Shown here: positions 1 to 7,831 of the stretch, in pieces
How positions within the stretch are numbered: the first letter of the stretch is position 1
Layout: each line of letters starts with the position of its first letter
Origin: UBA1715 sp036752345
GTDB lineage: Bacteria; Bacteroidota; Bacteroidia; Bacteroidales; UBA1715
Direction of reading: 5' to 3'
Length of the DNA stretch: 23,544 nt
Assembly: GCA_036752345.1 (NCBI GenBank)
Contig: DAIOSV010000038.1
Coordinates: 1 to 23,544 of the forward strand
The notes under the pieces: model-generated
The model's database searches: none
What the model saw: the letters and a program-made list of their open reading frames with translations, nothing else
What the model was told of the DNA's origin: nothing
Position numbers and translations under genes: made by a program

Positions 1-11
1 TATTCAAAAAT

Positions 12-44
12 AAAAAAGCTTGACAAATAATGCCAAGCTTTTTT
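12..44 (-). terminator. Rho-independent terminator downstream of typA
   Basis: A perfect 11-bp stem (12-22 pairs with 34-44) closes an 11-nt loop. On the minus strand it reads A-rich arm, GCTTG core, then a T-rich arm followed by ATTTTTG, which fits an intrinsic terminator for typA. The stem is flanked by A and T runs on both sides, so it could also stop transcription entering from the left on the plus strand. Confidence 0.75.
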
Positions 45-85
45 AACTTATAACTCATAACTCATAATTCATAACTCATAATTAG
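44..85. repeat. Tandem heptamer repeat, consensus TAACTCA (about 6 units)
   Basis: Six consecutive 7-nt units read TAACTTA, TAACTCA, TAACTCA, TAATTCA, TAACTCA, TAATTAG. They fill the space between the typA terminator stem and the typA stop codon. On the minus strand the unit is TGAGTTA. No coding role is visible. Confidence 0.75.
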
Positions 86-1888
86 TTACGCTTTGTTTTG
101 ACGTTTGCGTTCGTTTTCGTCAAGTACAATCTTGCGGAGACGGAGTGATTTTGGAGTTACTTCCAAGAATTCGTCTTTACGGATGTACTCCATACATTCC
201 TCAAGAGACATTTTCTTTGGAGGAGCTATGGAAACTTTATCGTCAGAACCAGATGCACGCATATTGGTTAACTTTTTGCTTTTACAAACATTGATAACCA
301 AATCGTTTTCGCGAATATGTTCGCCAATTACTTGACCAGCATAAACCTCTTCTCCCGGATCAATAAAGAATGTACCGCGATCTTGCAATTTGTTGATTGC
401 ATACGCATAGGTTTGACCACCTTCCATAGCAATAAGGGCACCATTGTTTTTGGTTGCCATATCGCCTTTCCATGGTTCATATCCTGTAAAGATGTGAGAA
501 AGAACTGCTTCACCTTCAGTAGCAGTAAGCATGCTACTTGTCAATCCTATTAAACCACGTGAAGGAATAGAAAATTCAAGGTGAACACGATCATTTTTCG
601 ATGTCATATTTTTCATTTCACCTTTACGAGGAGTTATCAATTCAATTACTTTACCGGCAAGGCGTTCTGGAACGTGTACGGTAACTTGTTCCATTGGTTC
701 GCATTTTTGTCCGTCAATTTCTTTGATGATAACTTGAGGTTGTCCAATTTGCATTTCGTATCCCTCACGACGCATTGTTTCAATCAACACAGACAAGTGC
801 ATGATGCCTCGTCCGAAAACGTTGAACGAATCAGCAGAACCTGTTTCTTCAATACGGAGAGCAAGGTTTTTCTCTAGCTCTTTGTACAAACGTTCACGAA
901 GGTGACGTGAAGTAACGAATTTACCTTCTTTCCCGAAGAAAGGAGAGTCGTTGTTGGTAAACAACATAGACATAGTTGGTTCGTCAATAGAGATAGAAGG
1001 CAAAGCTTCCGGATTTTCATAATCAGCAACGGTATCACCGATATCAAATCCCTCAATACCAACAAGAGCGCAAATTTCACCACATTGTACTTCTTGTTTT
1101 GTCTTTTCTTTGCCAAGACTTTCAAAGGTGTACAATTCTTTGATTTTAGTTTTTACAATTGTTCCATCGCGTTTTACTAACGAAACATTTTGTCCGCCAA
1201 TCAAGGTTCCGCGAGCAATTCTACCTACGGCAATTCGTCCGATATAAGAAGAATAGTCAAGAGACGTGATACGCATTTGTGTTGTTCCTTCTACAATTTT
1301 AGGAGCAGGAATTTCCGATAAAATTGTATCAAGAAGGTATGCGAAATCGGTGGTTGGATTTTTCCAATCCGGTCCCATCCATCCTTGTTTTGAAGAACCA
1401 TATACTGTTTTGAAATTAAGTTGCTCTTCTGATGCGTTCAAATTGCACATCAAGTCAAACACAGCTTCATTAGCGCCTTCAGGGTCGCAATTCGGTTTGT
1501 CAACTTTGTTTACAACAACAATAGGTTTGAGGTTCAATTCAATAGCTTTTTCAAGCACAAAACGAGTTTGAGGCATAGGGCCTTCAAATGCGTCAACGAG
1601 TAGTAAACAGCCATCGGCCATATTAAGAACTCGTTCTACTTCTCCTCCAAAGTCAGAGTGTCCCGGAGTATCTATAATATTGATTTTTACGCCTTTGTAG
1701 CGTACTGAAACGTTTTTTGACAATATGGTAATTCCTCGTTCACGTTCAAGTGCATTATTATCGAGGATAAGGTCGCCTGTTTCTTCGTTTTCTCGGAATG
1801 TGTTAACTTGGTGTAAAATTTTGTCAACCAATGTGGTCTTGCCGTGGTCAACGTGTGCGATAATCGCAATGTTTCTAATATCTTGCAT
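86..1888 (-). CDS. typA: Ribosome-associated translational GTPase TypA/BipA
   Basis: TypA (BipA) is an EF-G-like GTPase that binds the 70S ribosome and helps 50S assembly and growth under stress, especially in the cold. All GTPase motifs are present: P-loop AHVDHGKTT (residues 11-19), switch I ERERGITI (48-55), DTPGH (73-77) and NKVD (127-130). EF-G-like domains II, III and V and the TypA-specific C-terminus follow, and the roughly 600-residue length is normal for the family. I chose the ATG at 1888, giving MQDIRNIAIIAHVDHG. The in-frame TTG 24 nt upstream lies inside the likely -7 promoter box and would add eight residues not seen in family members I know. The gene has its own promoter-like sequence although an AsmA-like gene lies just upstream on the same strand. 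Ends at TAA, before a hairpin terminator. Confidence 0.97.
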   Translation of the reverse strand: MQDIRNIAIIAHVDHGKTTLVDKILHQVNTFRENEETGDLILDNNALERERGITILSKNVSVRYKGVKINIIDTPGHSDFGGEVERVLNMADGCLLLVDAFEGPMPQTRFVLEKAIELNLKPIVVVNKVDKPNCDPEGANEAVFDLMCNLNASEEQLNFKTVYGSSKQGWMGPDWKNPTTDFAYLLDTILSEIPAPKIVEGTTQMRITSLDYSSYIGRIAVGRIARGTLIGGQNVSLVKRDGTIVKTKIKELYTFESLGKEKTKQEVQCGEICALVGIEGFDIGDTVADYENPEALPSISIDEPTMSMLFTNNDSPFFGKEGKFVTSRHLRERLYKELEKNLALRIEETGSADSFNVFGRGIMHLSVLIETMRREGYEMQIGQPQVIIKEIDGQKCEPMEQVTVHVPERLAGKVIELITPRKGEMKNMTSKNDRVHLEFSIPSRGLIGLTSSMLTATEGEAVLSHIFTGYEPWKGDMATKNNGALIAMEGGQTYAYAINKLQDRGTFFIDPGEEVYAGQVIGEHIRENDLVINVCKSKKLTNMRASGSDDKVSIAPPKKMSLEECMEYIRKDEFLEVTPKSLRLRKIVLDENERKRQNKA

Positions 1889-1909
1889 GTATATATGTAT
1901 TTCGGACGG

Positions 1910-1939
1910 CAAATTTCGTCTAATTTTTGACTTTTACAA
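1910..1939 (-). promoter_or_regulatory. Probable typA promoter (TTG-N19-GAAATTTG)
   Basis: On the minus strand TTG (1937-1939) is followed after 19 nt by GAAATTTG (1910-1917). This is one mismatch from the Bacteroidota -7 consensus TAnnTTTG, at the expected spacing from a -33 TTG. It predicts a leader of only about 15 nt before the ATG at 1888. Confidence 0.45.
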
Positions 1940-1964
1940 CACAAATGCGTTGTTATTCACTATT

Positions 1965-4184
1965 TTATTCATCAATTTTCCAAGAAACCTTGTAGTTGTT
2001 TTTTGAAATTTTAACAGAGTCCGATTCAATGAGATTTGATGTGATAGACAAAACGGTGTCGGGCATTGTACATTGTTTTGTCAAGTAGTAGTGTAATAAG
2101 GCGTTGCGTGTATTCATGTCTTTCAGTATGGTAGAGCGCATAGCTTCGCCATAAAGCATTGTGGCACGTTCTTCGTTGGTGAGTTTGTCATTGTTTGCCA
2201 ATCCTTTTTGTTGCATCATTTTATTGGCAAAAGCGGTCAGTTCTACCGATTTTGTTGGAATGGCACGGTATTGTTCTTTAATCAGAATGTCATCGGCATT
2301 TGCTACAGTAACGTTGCTTGTTGAGTCATTAATTGCCATGTCTTTTTTGAGTGCTATCACGCAATACTCAGCAAGCGTTGGCTCGTATTCAACATTTTGT
2401 GTAAGATACACTTTGAGTTGTGGCTTTTCTTTTTGTAGTGTACTGAGTTTTGCAAATTGAGCATATTCCTCATCGGCAAATTCGGTTTCGAGTACCGAGA
2501 ATGTAATTTGTTCAATAGTGCTATCGTTTTGAATCATGGCAAAAGGCGATGCAGCAACTTTTACGAGTAAATTTCCCAATGTTTTGATAATAAGTTTGCC
2601 ATACGAAAAACTGGGAGAATTAATATTGCCCGAAATAGGTATATCAAAGTTTGCTTTGTTGTCTTTGTCGGTAAGCACGTAGATTCCCATTTTGAGAGGG
2701 ATATTGCTGTATTCTGGTTTTATATCACGGTTTTTGTCGCCGAATTTAGGATCGTAAATATTGATTTTGTTTGCGCCGTTGAGCATGTTGTTCGTGATAA
2801 TATTTTGACTTTGAATAGAAATATGTCCGCTCGTTATAGGATTACCAAACATTGCAAGAGAGTATGATGAGAATGGCTTCAAATCAAGATTATTGAGGGT
2901 TACGCTAATATTTTGATTTGAAATGTCATTGATATTTCCTATCCATTTGATTTTGAGTTTCCCGGTATTTTGGAGGAGAGCCGAAAGTTCAACGTCGTTG
3001 TTTTGGTTTAGGTTGAAATTATTGACAGAAACCGTTATGTTGCTAATGTTGTAATTGAACGCTTTGGGTAACGTATGGTCTATGTAGTTGAAGCTAGAGT
3101 TGGCTATCCGCAACGTATTGATACGTACATCTAACGGTTTACTTGTGGTGTCTGCTGACTGAGCAATAGCTGCAGTGTCTGCTACTTGGCTCGATGCCGG
3201 AGTCGGCTTTATAAGTTTGGTAAGGTTGTCGGTGTTTTTGTTGAAAATTTCATAGTACGACGATAGTCCGCTCACAAGAATAGATTTAAGTTCTATCTTG
3301 TTGTTAATCATATCAATATGACTAATTTCGGCAAAAATGCTATCAGCAGCAAACACATCTTTTTCTTGCATATCGCGTAAACAAGCTTTCCCGATTTTGA
3401 CAAAACCATTGGCATCAAAATTCATCAAATGTTCTGTAGAACCTTTTATGTATAGGTTGGTACTAAAGGTGCCCGCAAGGCTGTCAACATTTAGCGATTG
3501 TTGCAAATACGGAAGAATTGGGGTGAGTTGAAAATTTTGAATATCAACATGTAAATCGTAGAGCGATTTCTCGGTGTCATATTTTACGTTTGTCGCTAAT
3601 TTCCCTCCATCCAAGAATTTTAGTTGCATTCCCATGTTTGCTTTCAAGTACGATAAATCAATGCCGGGAATTACGACAGAAATATCTTTCAAATTCCATT
3701 CACCGCCAATGCTTTTGTCTTGGTAGTATATAGAACTATGGGCTAATTGAATGTTATTGACAATTACGCCCCATTCAGAGGAAGTTGTGTCGGTTTCGGC
3801 AGCGGTTGTGTCAGAGAAGAAATTGAGAATGTCGGTAAAATTGAAATTATCTTGGTTTTGAATGATTTGAACGGAAGCGTCGGAAAGCAAGATAGATTCA
3901 ATTTCAAAGGTTTTTGTCAGTAATTTTTTGAGGTTTACGTTTACGTCAAACAATTTCAATGTAACAAACGAAGCACTGTCGTCGGCTTCATACATAGTGA
4001 AATTAGATACTTTGAGTCGTCCGGAGAAAATATTGAGCGAAAGTTTATCCATAGAAACTTTTCGTCCGATATATTCTTTAGAATGATTTTCCAATACAGA
4101 TTTTGCTATTGGCGAAATGGCTAAAGCAATAATACACACAAGCCCAACGATGGCAATCCCTACATAGAGTAAACCTTTTTTCAT
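1965..4184 (-). CDS. AsmA-like/DUF748 inner-membrane-anchored envelope protein
   Basis: A 739-residue protein with one N-terminal membrane segment (about residues 5-26, LYVGIAIVGLVCIIALAIS) and a long periplasmic part rich in beta-strand-like alternation. The start resembles AsmA/DUF748 proteins: an anchor, then the 'GRKVSMDKLSLNIFSGRLKV' type segment, in which a first beta layer is described as lying on the membrane. The C-terminal part has the DUF748-style 'LSTLQKEKPQLKVYLTQNVE' stretch. AsmA and TamB relatives are now seen as groove-shaped bridges moving phospholipids between the membranes, or as outer-membrane assembly helpers. That role here is inferred from family only. Divergent from rsmE, with a 97-bp shared promoter region. 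It lies 76 bp upstream of typA on the same strand. The substrate is unknown. Confidence 0.8.
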   Translation of the reverse strand: MKKGLLYVGIAIVGLVCIIALAISPIAKSVLENHSKEYIGRKVSMDKLSLNIFSGRLKVSNFTMYEADDSASFVTLKLFDVNVNLKKLLTKTFEIESILLSDASVQIIQNQDNFNFTDILNFFSDTTAAETDTTSSEWGVIVNNIQLAHSSIYYQDKSIGGEWNLKDISVVIPGIDLSYLKANMGMQLKFLDGGKLATNVKYDTEKSLYDLHVDIQNFQLTPILPYLQQSLNVDSLAGTFSTNLYIKGSTEHLMNFDANGFVKIGKACLRDMQEKDVFAADSIFAEISHIDMINNKIELKSILVSGLSSYYEIFNKNTDNLTKLIKPTPASSQVADTAAIAQSADTTSKPLDVRINTLRIANSSFNYIDHTLPKAFNYNISNITVSVNNFNLNQNNDVELSALLQNTGKLKIKWIGNINDISNQNISVTLNNLDLKPFSSYSLAMFGNPITSGHISIQSQNIITNNMLNGANKINIYDPKFGDKNRDIKPEYSNIPLKMGIYVLTDKDNKANFDIPISGNINSPSFSYGKLIIKTLGNLLVKVAASPFAMIQNDSTIEQITFSVLETEFADEEYAQFAKLSTLQKEKPQLKVYLTQNVEYEPTLAEYCVIALKKDMAINDSTSNVTVANADDILIKEQYRAIPTKSVELTAFANKMMQQKGLANNDKLTNEERATMLYGEAMRSTILKDMNTRNALLHYYLTKQCTMPDTVLSITSNLIESDSVKISKNNYKVSWKIDE

Positions 4185-4203
4185 TGATAAATTTTTAGGT
4201 GCG

Positions 4204-4211
4204 CAAATGTA
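4204..4211 (-). promoter_or_regulatory. -7 promoter box TACATTTG for the AsmA-like gene
   Basis: Reverse complement reads TACATTTG, a perfect match to Bacteroidota TAnnTTTG, 20 nt before the ATG at 4184. No clear TTG lies at -33. It faces away from the rsmE box, so the two promoters are divergent. Confidence 0.5.
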
Positions 4212-4261
4212 AAAAATATTGTTTCGATTGGTATAAAAATTTCACCATTCTATAAATTTTG

Positions 4262-4269
4262 TATGTTTG
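4262..4269 (+). promoter_or_regulatory. -7 promoter box TATGTTTG for rsmE
   Basis: A perfect TAnnTTTG match 12 nt before the rsmE ATG at 4282, implying a very short leader. The last three bases (TTG) also look like an alternative start codon for rsmE, which I reject. No well-spaced -33 TTG is visible. Confidence 0.45.
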
Positions 4270-4281
4270 CAAAAAGTAGGT

Positions 4282-4983
4282 ATGAATCTTTTTTATTCCA
4301 ACGATATTCAAGAGACAACAATTGTGTTGCACGACGACGAAGCAAAACATTGTGCGAGAGTATTGCGCAAGATTGTAGGCGATGAGATTCATGTAATAGA
4401 CGGAATGGGGAATTTGTACAAAGTTCGCATAGACGTTGTTGACAAAAAAGATTGCTATTGCTCTATACTTGAAACTATGCCACACTTTGGTAGTCATAAT
4501 TATTATGTACGCATGTGTGTGGCTCCCACGAAAAACATCGATCGGTTTGAGTTTTTCATAGAAAAAGCCGTAGAAATTGGCGTTGACGAGATTGTTCCTA
4601 TATGTTGTGATAACTCCGAACGCAAAGTTTTGAAACTTGACAGAGTAGAACGTATAGTGCTTTCGGCTATGAAGCAATCGTACAAAGCTACCATGCCAAC
4701 GTTGCACGAAATGATAGATGTGCGAAAAGTGTTAGCCGCAAATTATTCCGGGAAAAAATGCATTGCTCATTGCGAAAATCAAGAGAAAAAGCTACTCCGC
4801 GATGAAGTTGTGAAAGGAGAGGAGATTACCATCTTGATAGGTCCCGAAGGCGATTTTTCGCTTGCTGAGATACAACAAGCAAAGCAACAGGGTTGGATAC
4901 CAATAATTTTAGGCGAAAGTCGTCTGCGTACCGAAACGGCAGCAATTGCCGCCGTGCATACCGTTGAGGTTATGAATCAATAG
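4282..4983 (+). CDS. rsmE: 16S rRNA (uracil1498-N3)-methyltransferase RsmE
   Basis: RsmE methylates N3 of U1498 in 16S rRNA within the assembled 30S subunit, using S-adenosylmethionine. The 233-residue product has the family layout: an N-terminal PUA-like RNA-binding part (DDEAKHCARVLR near residues 18-29) and a C-terminal SPOUT (trefoil knot) domain. The knot motifs are clear: ILIGPEGDFS (184-193) and LGESRLRTETA (210-220), which form the cofactor pocket. I chose the ATG at 4282 (MNLFYSNDI). The TTG 15 nt upstream is part of the -7 promoter box. It converges with the FKBP gene, with only two bases between the stop codons and no clear terminator. Confidence 0.95.
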   Translation: MNLFYSNDIQETTIVLHDDEAKHCARVLRKIVGDEIHVIDGMGNLYKVRIDVVDKKDCYCSILETMPHFGSHNYYVRMCVAPTKNIDRFEFFIEKAVEIGVDEIVPICCDNSERKVLKLDRVERIVLSAMKQSYKATMPTLHEMIDVRKVLAANYSGKKCIAHCENQEKKLLRDEVVKGEEITILIGPEGDFSLAEIQQAKQQGWIPIILGESRLRTETAAIAAVHTVEVMNQ

Positions 4984-4985
4984 TG

Positions 4986-5855
4986 CTACTTGTAGCCAAT
5001 TACTTCCAAATCAAAGACGATAGTTTTTCGTGGAGCAATGTGCATGTCTTTATCTCCATTTTCACCGGCAGCCAATTTTGATGGAGCGATAATCGTTGCT
5101 TTTCCACCCTTTCGCATGTATTGTACCGCTTCGGCTAAGCATGGCCATACGTTGGGGTCACTAACTTGAAATACAAGTGGGTCGTTACGCTGATAGGTAG
5201 AATAAATAGGTTCACCATTTATATATGTAGCAGTGTAATGAATGGCAACTGTGTTGGTTTTTGCAATCAGCGGACCTTCGCCTGTCGTTGTTTCTATATA
5301 GTAAAGGCCTGATTTTGTTGGTTTTGCGTCAGGATAGTTTTTCGTTAAAAAATCTTGGAGTAAATACTCTTCCTCGTCTTTCAACACTTTATCTTGTTTT
5401 TCCAACTCTTTTTTAACCACTTCGGGCGAAAGAATTTTTTTAAGCCGAAGCTCAAAACGAAGCATTTTGGTGCTGTCTATTTTTTTGAGTTCTTCAACTT
5501 GTCCGGCTCCAAGATAAAATTTGTAGGCATTTATGAGAACGCTCAAACTATCGCCTTCGTGCATCATAGCAAAAGCATCATTGATTGTAGCTCCGGGAGT
5601 TTCCGGCTTGTCAAAATCCATGATAAAGCGAGGCGAAATATCTTGTGAGTTGAACAACAACGAATCTTTTTCATCAAAATATTTCACATCAAGAAGCAGT
5701 TTGTTGCCAGGTTGCGGAGCAATGTCAGAATGAGACTTGTCGCGGTACACGTATTGCAAACCACCTTCGGTAGTTTCGTATTGGTTTTGAGAAGATTTGT
5801 GGCATGCGCTCAATGCGAACATTGTTGAGCAGAGGAGTATTATGAGTCGTTGCAT
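4986..5855 (-). CDS. FKBP-type peptidyl-prolyl isomerase-like lipoprotein
   Basis: A 289-residue predicted lipoprotein of the FKBP fold. Residues 1-18 form a type II signal with lipobox LSAC (lipidated Cys18). The C-terminal part (about 185-289) follows the FKBP pattern: VAIHYTATYINGEP, VWPCLAEAVQYMRKGGKATII, IAPRKTIVFDLEVIGY. The N-terminal half (about 35-145) looks like a second, weaker FKBP module, ending in a lysine/glutamate-rich linker. The canonical FDSS strand is replaced by IYST, so the usual catalytic Asp appears lost, and isomerase activity is doubtful. The chosen ATG (5855) starts the signal peptide 7 nt after the rfbB stop. An upstream in-frame ATG at 5885 would overlap rfbB and spoil the signal. 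Probably co-transcribed with rfbB. Related lipoproteins in Bacteroidota include gliding-associated FKBPs, but no such genes are nearby. Confidence 0.82.
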   Translation of the reverse strand: MQRLIILLCSTMFALSACHKSSQNQYETTEGGLQYVYRDKSHSDIAPQPGNKLLLDVKYFDEKDSLLFNSQDISPRFIMDFDKPETPGATINDAFAMMHEGDSLSVLINAYKFYLGAGQVEELKKIDSTKMLRFELRLKKILSPEVVKKELEKQDKVLKDEEEYLLQDFLTKNYPDAKPTKSGLYYIETTTGEGPLIAKTNTVAIHYTATYINGEPIYSTYQRNDPLVFQVSDPNVWPCLAEAVQYMRKGGKATIIAPSKLAAGENGDKDMHIAPRKTIVFDLEVIGYK

Positions 5856-5862
5856 GTTGTTA

Positions 5863-6915
5863 CTAATTTTTATACATTGTTTCATAGTATTTCTCGTAAT
5901 CGCCCGAAACTACGTTGTTGAGCCATTCTTCGTTGGCAAGATACCAATCAATAGTTTTTTCAAATCCTTCGTCAAAAGTAACTGATGGTTTCCAACCAAG
6001 TTCTTTTGTGAGTTTTGATGCATCAATAGCATAGCGTTTGTCGTGACCGGCGCGGTCTTTCACGAATGTGATGAGTTTTTCTGATTCACCTTCGGCACGA
6101 CCAAGTTTCTTGTCCATTATGCGACAAAGAGTTTGTACCAATGCAAGATTGGTCCACTCGTTGTTTCCGCCTATGTTGTAGGATTCTGCCACTTTTCCTT
6201 TGTGGAAAATGAGATCGATGGCGCGTGCGTGGTCTATCACATACAACCAGTCGCGAATGTTGTCGCCCTTGCCATAGATAGGAAGTGGTTTTTTGTTTTC
6301 TATATTATTGATACACAATGGAATCAATTTTTCTGGAAAATGATTTGGCCCATAATTGTTTGAGCAGTTGCTCAATACGGCTGGGAAACCATACGTGTTG
6401 CAGTATGCGCGCACAAAGTGGTCGGAACTTGCTTTGGCAGCAGAGTAGGGACTTTGTGGATCGTATGGAGTTGTTTCGGTGAAATAACCGGTTTGTCCCA
6501 AAGAACCAAACACTTCATCGGTAGATATGTGATAGAATTTCTTGCCTTCGAAATTGTCTTTCCATGCATTTTTTGCCGTGTTAAGCAAAACAACCGTACC
6601 ATATACGTTGGTGCGAACAAATGCAAATGGGTCTTTAATGGAGCGGTCAACGTGCGATTCGGCTGCAAGGTGAATAACACCATCAAAATGATATTTGTCA
6701 AACAACGATTGCACAAACGGTTCATCGGCAATGTCGCCACGTTCAAATGTGTAATTTGGCTTGTCTTGCACATCTTTTAAATTCTCAAGATTCCCCGCAT
6801 AGGTAAGCAAGTCAAGGTTTACGATATGATATTCTGGATATTTTGTTACAAATAGTCGAACAACGTGAGAGCCTATAAATCCTGCTCCGCCGGTGATAAG
6901 AATAGTCCGTTTCAT
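5863..6915 (-). CDS. rfbB: dTDP-glucose 4,6-dehydratase
   Basis: This enzyme converts dTDP-glucose to dTDP-4-keto-6-deoxyglucose, the branch point to dTDP-rhamnose and other 6-deoxy sugars of surface glycans. The 350-residue length is typical. The sequence shows the NAD-binding GGAGFIG motif (residues 9-15), the catalytic TDE triplet (132-134) in HISTDEVFGSLG, and the SDR Tyr-x3-Lys pair in YSAAK (157-161). NYGPNHFPEKL and the C-terminal 'VKDRAGHDKRYAID' are characteristic of RmlB/RfbB. The usual partners rmlA, rmlC and rmlD are not in this window, so the final sugar cannot be told. First gene of a likely two-gene unit with the FKBP lipoprotein. Divergent from yebC. Confidence 0.96.
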   Translation of the reverse strand: MKRTILITGGAGFIGSHVVRLFVTKYPEYHIVNLDLLTYAGNLENLKDVQDKPNYTFERGDIADEPFVQSLFDKYHFDGVIHLAAESHVDRSIKDPFAFVRTNVYGTVVLLNTAKNAWKDNFEGKKFYHISTDEVFGSLGQTGYFTETTPYDPQSPYSAAKASSDHFVRAYCNTYGFPAVLSNCSNNYGPNHFPEKLIPLCINNIENKKPLPIYGKGDNIRDWLYVIDHARAIDLIFHKGKVAESYNIGGNNEWTNLALVQTLCRIMDKKLGRAEGESEKLITFVKDRAGHDKRYAIDASKLTKELGWKPSVTFDEGFEKTIDWYLANEEWLNNVVSGDYEKYYETMYKN

Positions 6916-6935
6916 TTTTTTTCGTTAAAATTTTA

Positions 6936-6943
6936 CAAATATA
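6936..6943 (-). promoter_or_regulatory. -7 promoter box TATATTTG for rfbB
   Basis: Reverse complement gives a perfect TAnnTTTG, 21 nt upstream of the rfbB ATG. A TTG further upstream (6956-6958) is too close (12 nt) to serve as the usual -33 element. Confidence 0.5.
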
Positions 6944-7023
6944 AGAAAAGAATGCCAAAGATAACTGGGATAGATGGTAGCTAATTTTCACGTTTCTAAG
7001 TTCAACTTCGCCTCAACTTATTC

Positions 7024-7052
7024 TTGTACATCAGGAATGTTTTTTATATTTG
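7024..7052 (+). promoter_or_regulatory. yebC promoter (TTG-N18-TATATTTG)
   Basis: TTG at 7024-7026 and a perfect TAnnTTTG box at 7045-7052 are separated by 18 nt, close to the Bacteroidota -33/-7 spacing. The ATG follows 23 nt after the box. This argues against the upstream in-frame start at 6974, which lies before the promoter. Confidence 0.6.
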
Positions 7053-7075
7053 CCCGTTTAAAAATTTACAATTAT

Positions 7076-7831
7076 ATGTCAGGACATAGTAAATGGGCAA
7101 AAATCAAGAGAGATAAAGGTGCCAACGATTCTAAAAGAAGTAAAATTTTTTCACGTATTTCAAAAGAAATAACAATCGCGGTAAAAGAAGGACAGTGTGC
7201 TGACCCTGATATGAATCCGCGTTTGCGTCTTTGCATTCAAAATGGCAAGAGCCAAAATATGCCAAAGGATGTAATTGAACGTGCTATAAGTAAAGGTAAG
7301 CAAGATAAATCAGACTTTGAGTTGCTTACGTATGAAGGTTATGCAAACGGTGGCGTTGCTGTGTTTGTAGAATGTTTGAGCGACAACAATAACCGTTCGT
7401 TCACCACAGTTCGTACTGTATTCAAAAAATACAATTGCAGTTTGGGCAACAATGGCTCGTTAGCGTTTATATTCGACCGAAAAGGTGTATTCGAAATAAA
7501 AAAATCAGCAATCACAATGCCGATGGAAGACTTTGAATTCGCAATGATAGATGCCGGTTTGGACGAAATAGATGCAGACGATGATGAGATAGTTACTCTA
7601 TACTGTCCGTATGATTCGTTCGGCGACATGCAGAAAAAACTGGAAGACATCAAGGTGGAAATAGACAACGCAGAACTTAAGCGTATTCCTAATACAACGA
7701 AAGAACTTCCTTTGGAGGATGCTCAAAAAGTTCTGAATTTTGTTGAGGCATTGGAAGAATTAGATGATGTAACGGCAGTATATCATAATTTGGAAATTAC
7801 CGAAGAATTAGCAAATAGTATAGACGAATAA
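7076..7831 (+). CDS. yebC: YebC/PmpR family protein (TACO1 homologue)
   Basis: A 251-residue member of the YebC/TACO1 family. The hallmark N-terminus MSGHSKWAKIKRDKGANDSK and the following KIFSRISKEI are present, then the three-domain body with the conserved 'LLTYEGYANGGVAVFVECLS' stretch and 'YNCSLGNNGSLAFIFDRKG'. Members have long been annotated as DNA-binding regulators, while mitochondrial TACO1 and more recent bacterial work point to a ribosome-linked role in translation through difficult stretches such as polyproline. Which applies here cannot be read from the sequence. The start was moved from 6974 to the ATG at 7076 because the family begins MSGHSKW and the promoter lies between. The stop overlaps the purU ATG by one base (TAATG), so the pair should be translationally coupled. 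Confidence 0.95.
   Translation: MSGHSKWAKIKRDKGANDSKRSKIFSRISKEITIAVKEGQCADPDMNPRLRLCIQNGKSQNMPKDVIERAISKGKQDKSDFELLTYEGYANGGVAVFVECLSDNNNRSFTTVRTVFKKYNCSLGNNGSLAFIFDRKGVFEIKKSAITMPMEDFEFAMIDAGLDEIDADDDEIVTLYCPYDSFGDMQKKLEDIKVEIDNAELKRIPNTTKELPLEDAQKVLNFVEALEELDDVTAVYHNLEITEELANSIDE

Noticed and set aside
44..85. CRISPR array
   Set aside because: The units are 7 nt with no spacers. This is a simple tandem repeat, and no cas genes are present.
1889..1912. TTG start giving typA eight extra residues
   Set aside because: The TTG is the end of a -7 promoter box, and the family starts MQ(D/N)IRNIAIIAHVDHG.
4267..4281. TTG start for rsmE five codons upstream
   Set aside because: The TTG belongs to the perfect TATGTTTG box, and MNLFYSNDI fits the family start.
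4195..4707. 170-codon open frame antisense to rsmE
   Set aside because: It is a shadow of rsmE with no recognisable features. The coding strand has clear RsmE motifs.
4985..4996. GCTAC-TT-GTAGC inverted repeat at the convergent rsmE/FKBP ends as a terminator
   Set aside because: Only 5 bp, with a 2-nt loop too tight to fold well, and no T run on either strand.
6974..7075. 34-residue N-terminal extension of YebC
   Set aside because: The family begins MSGHSKW, and a TTG-N18-TATATTTG promoter lies within the extension.
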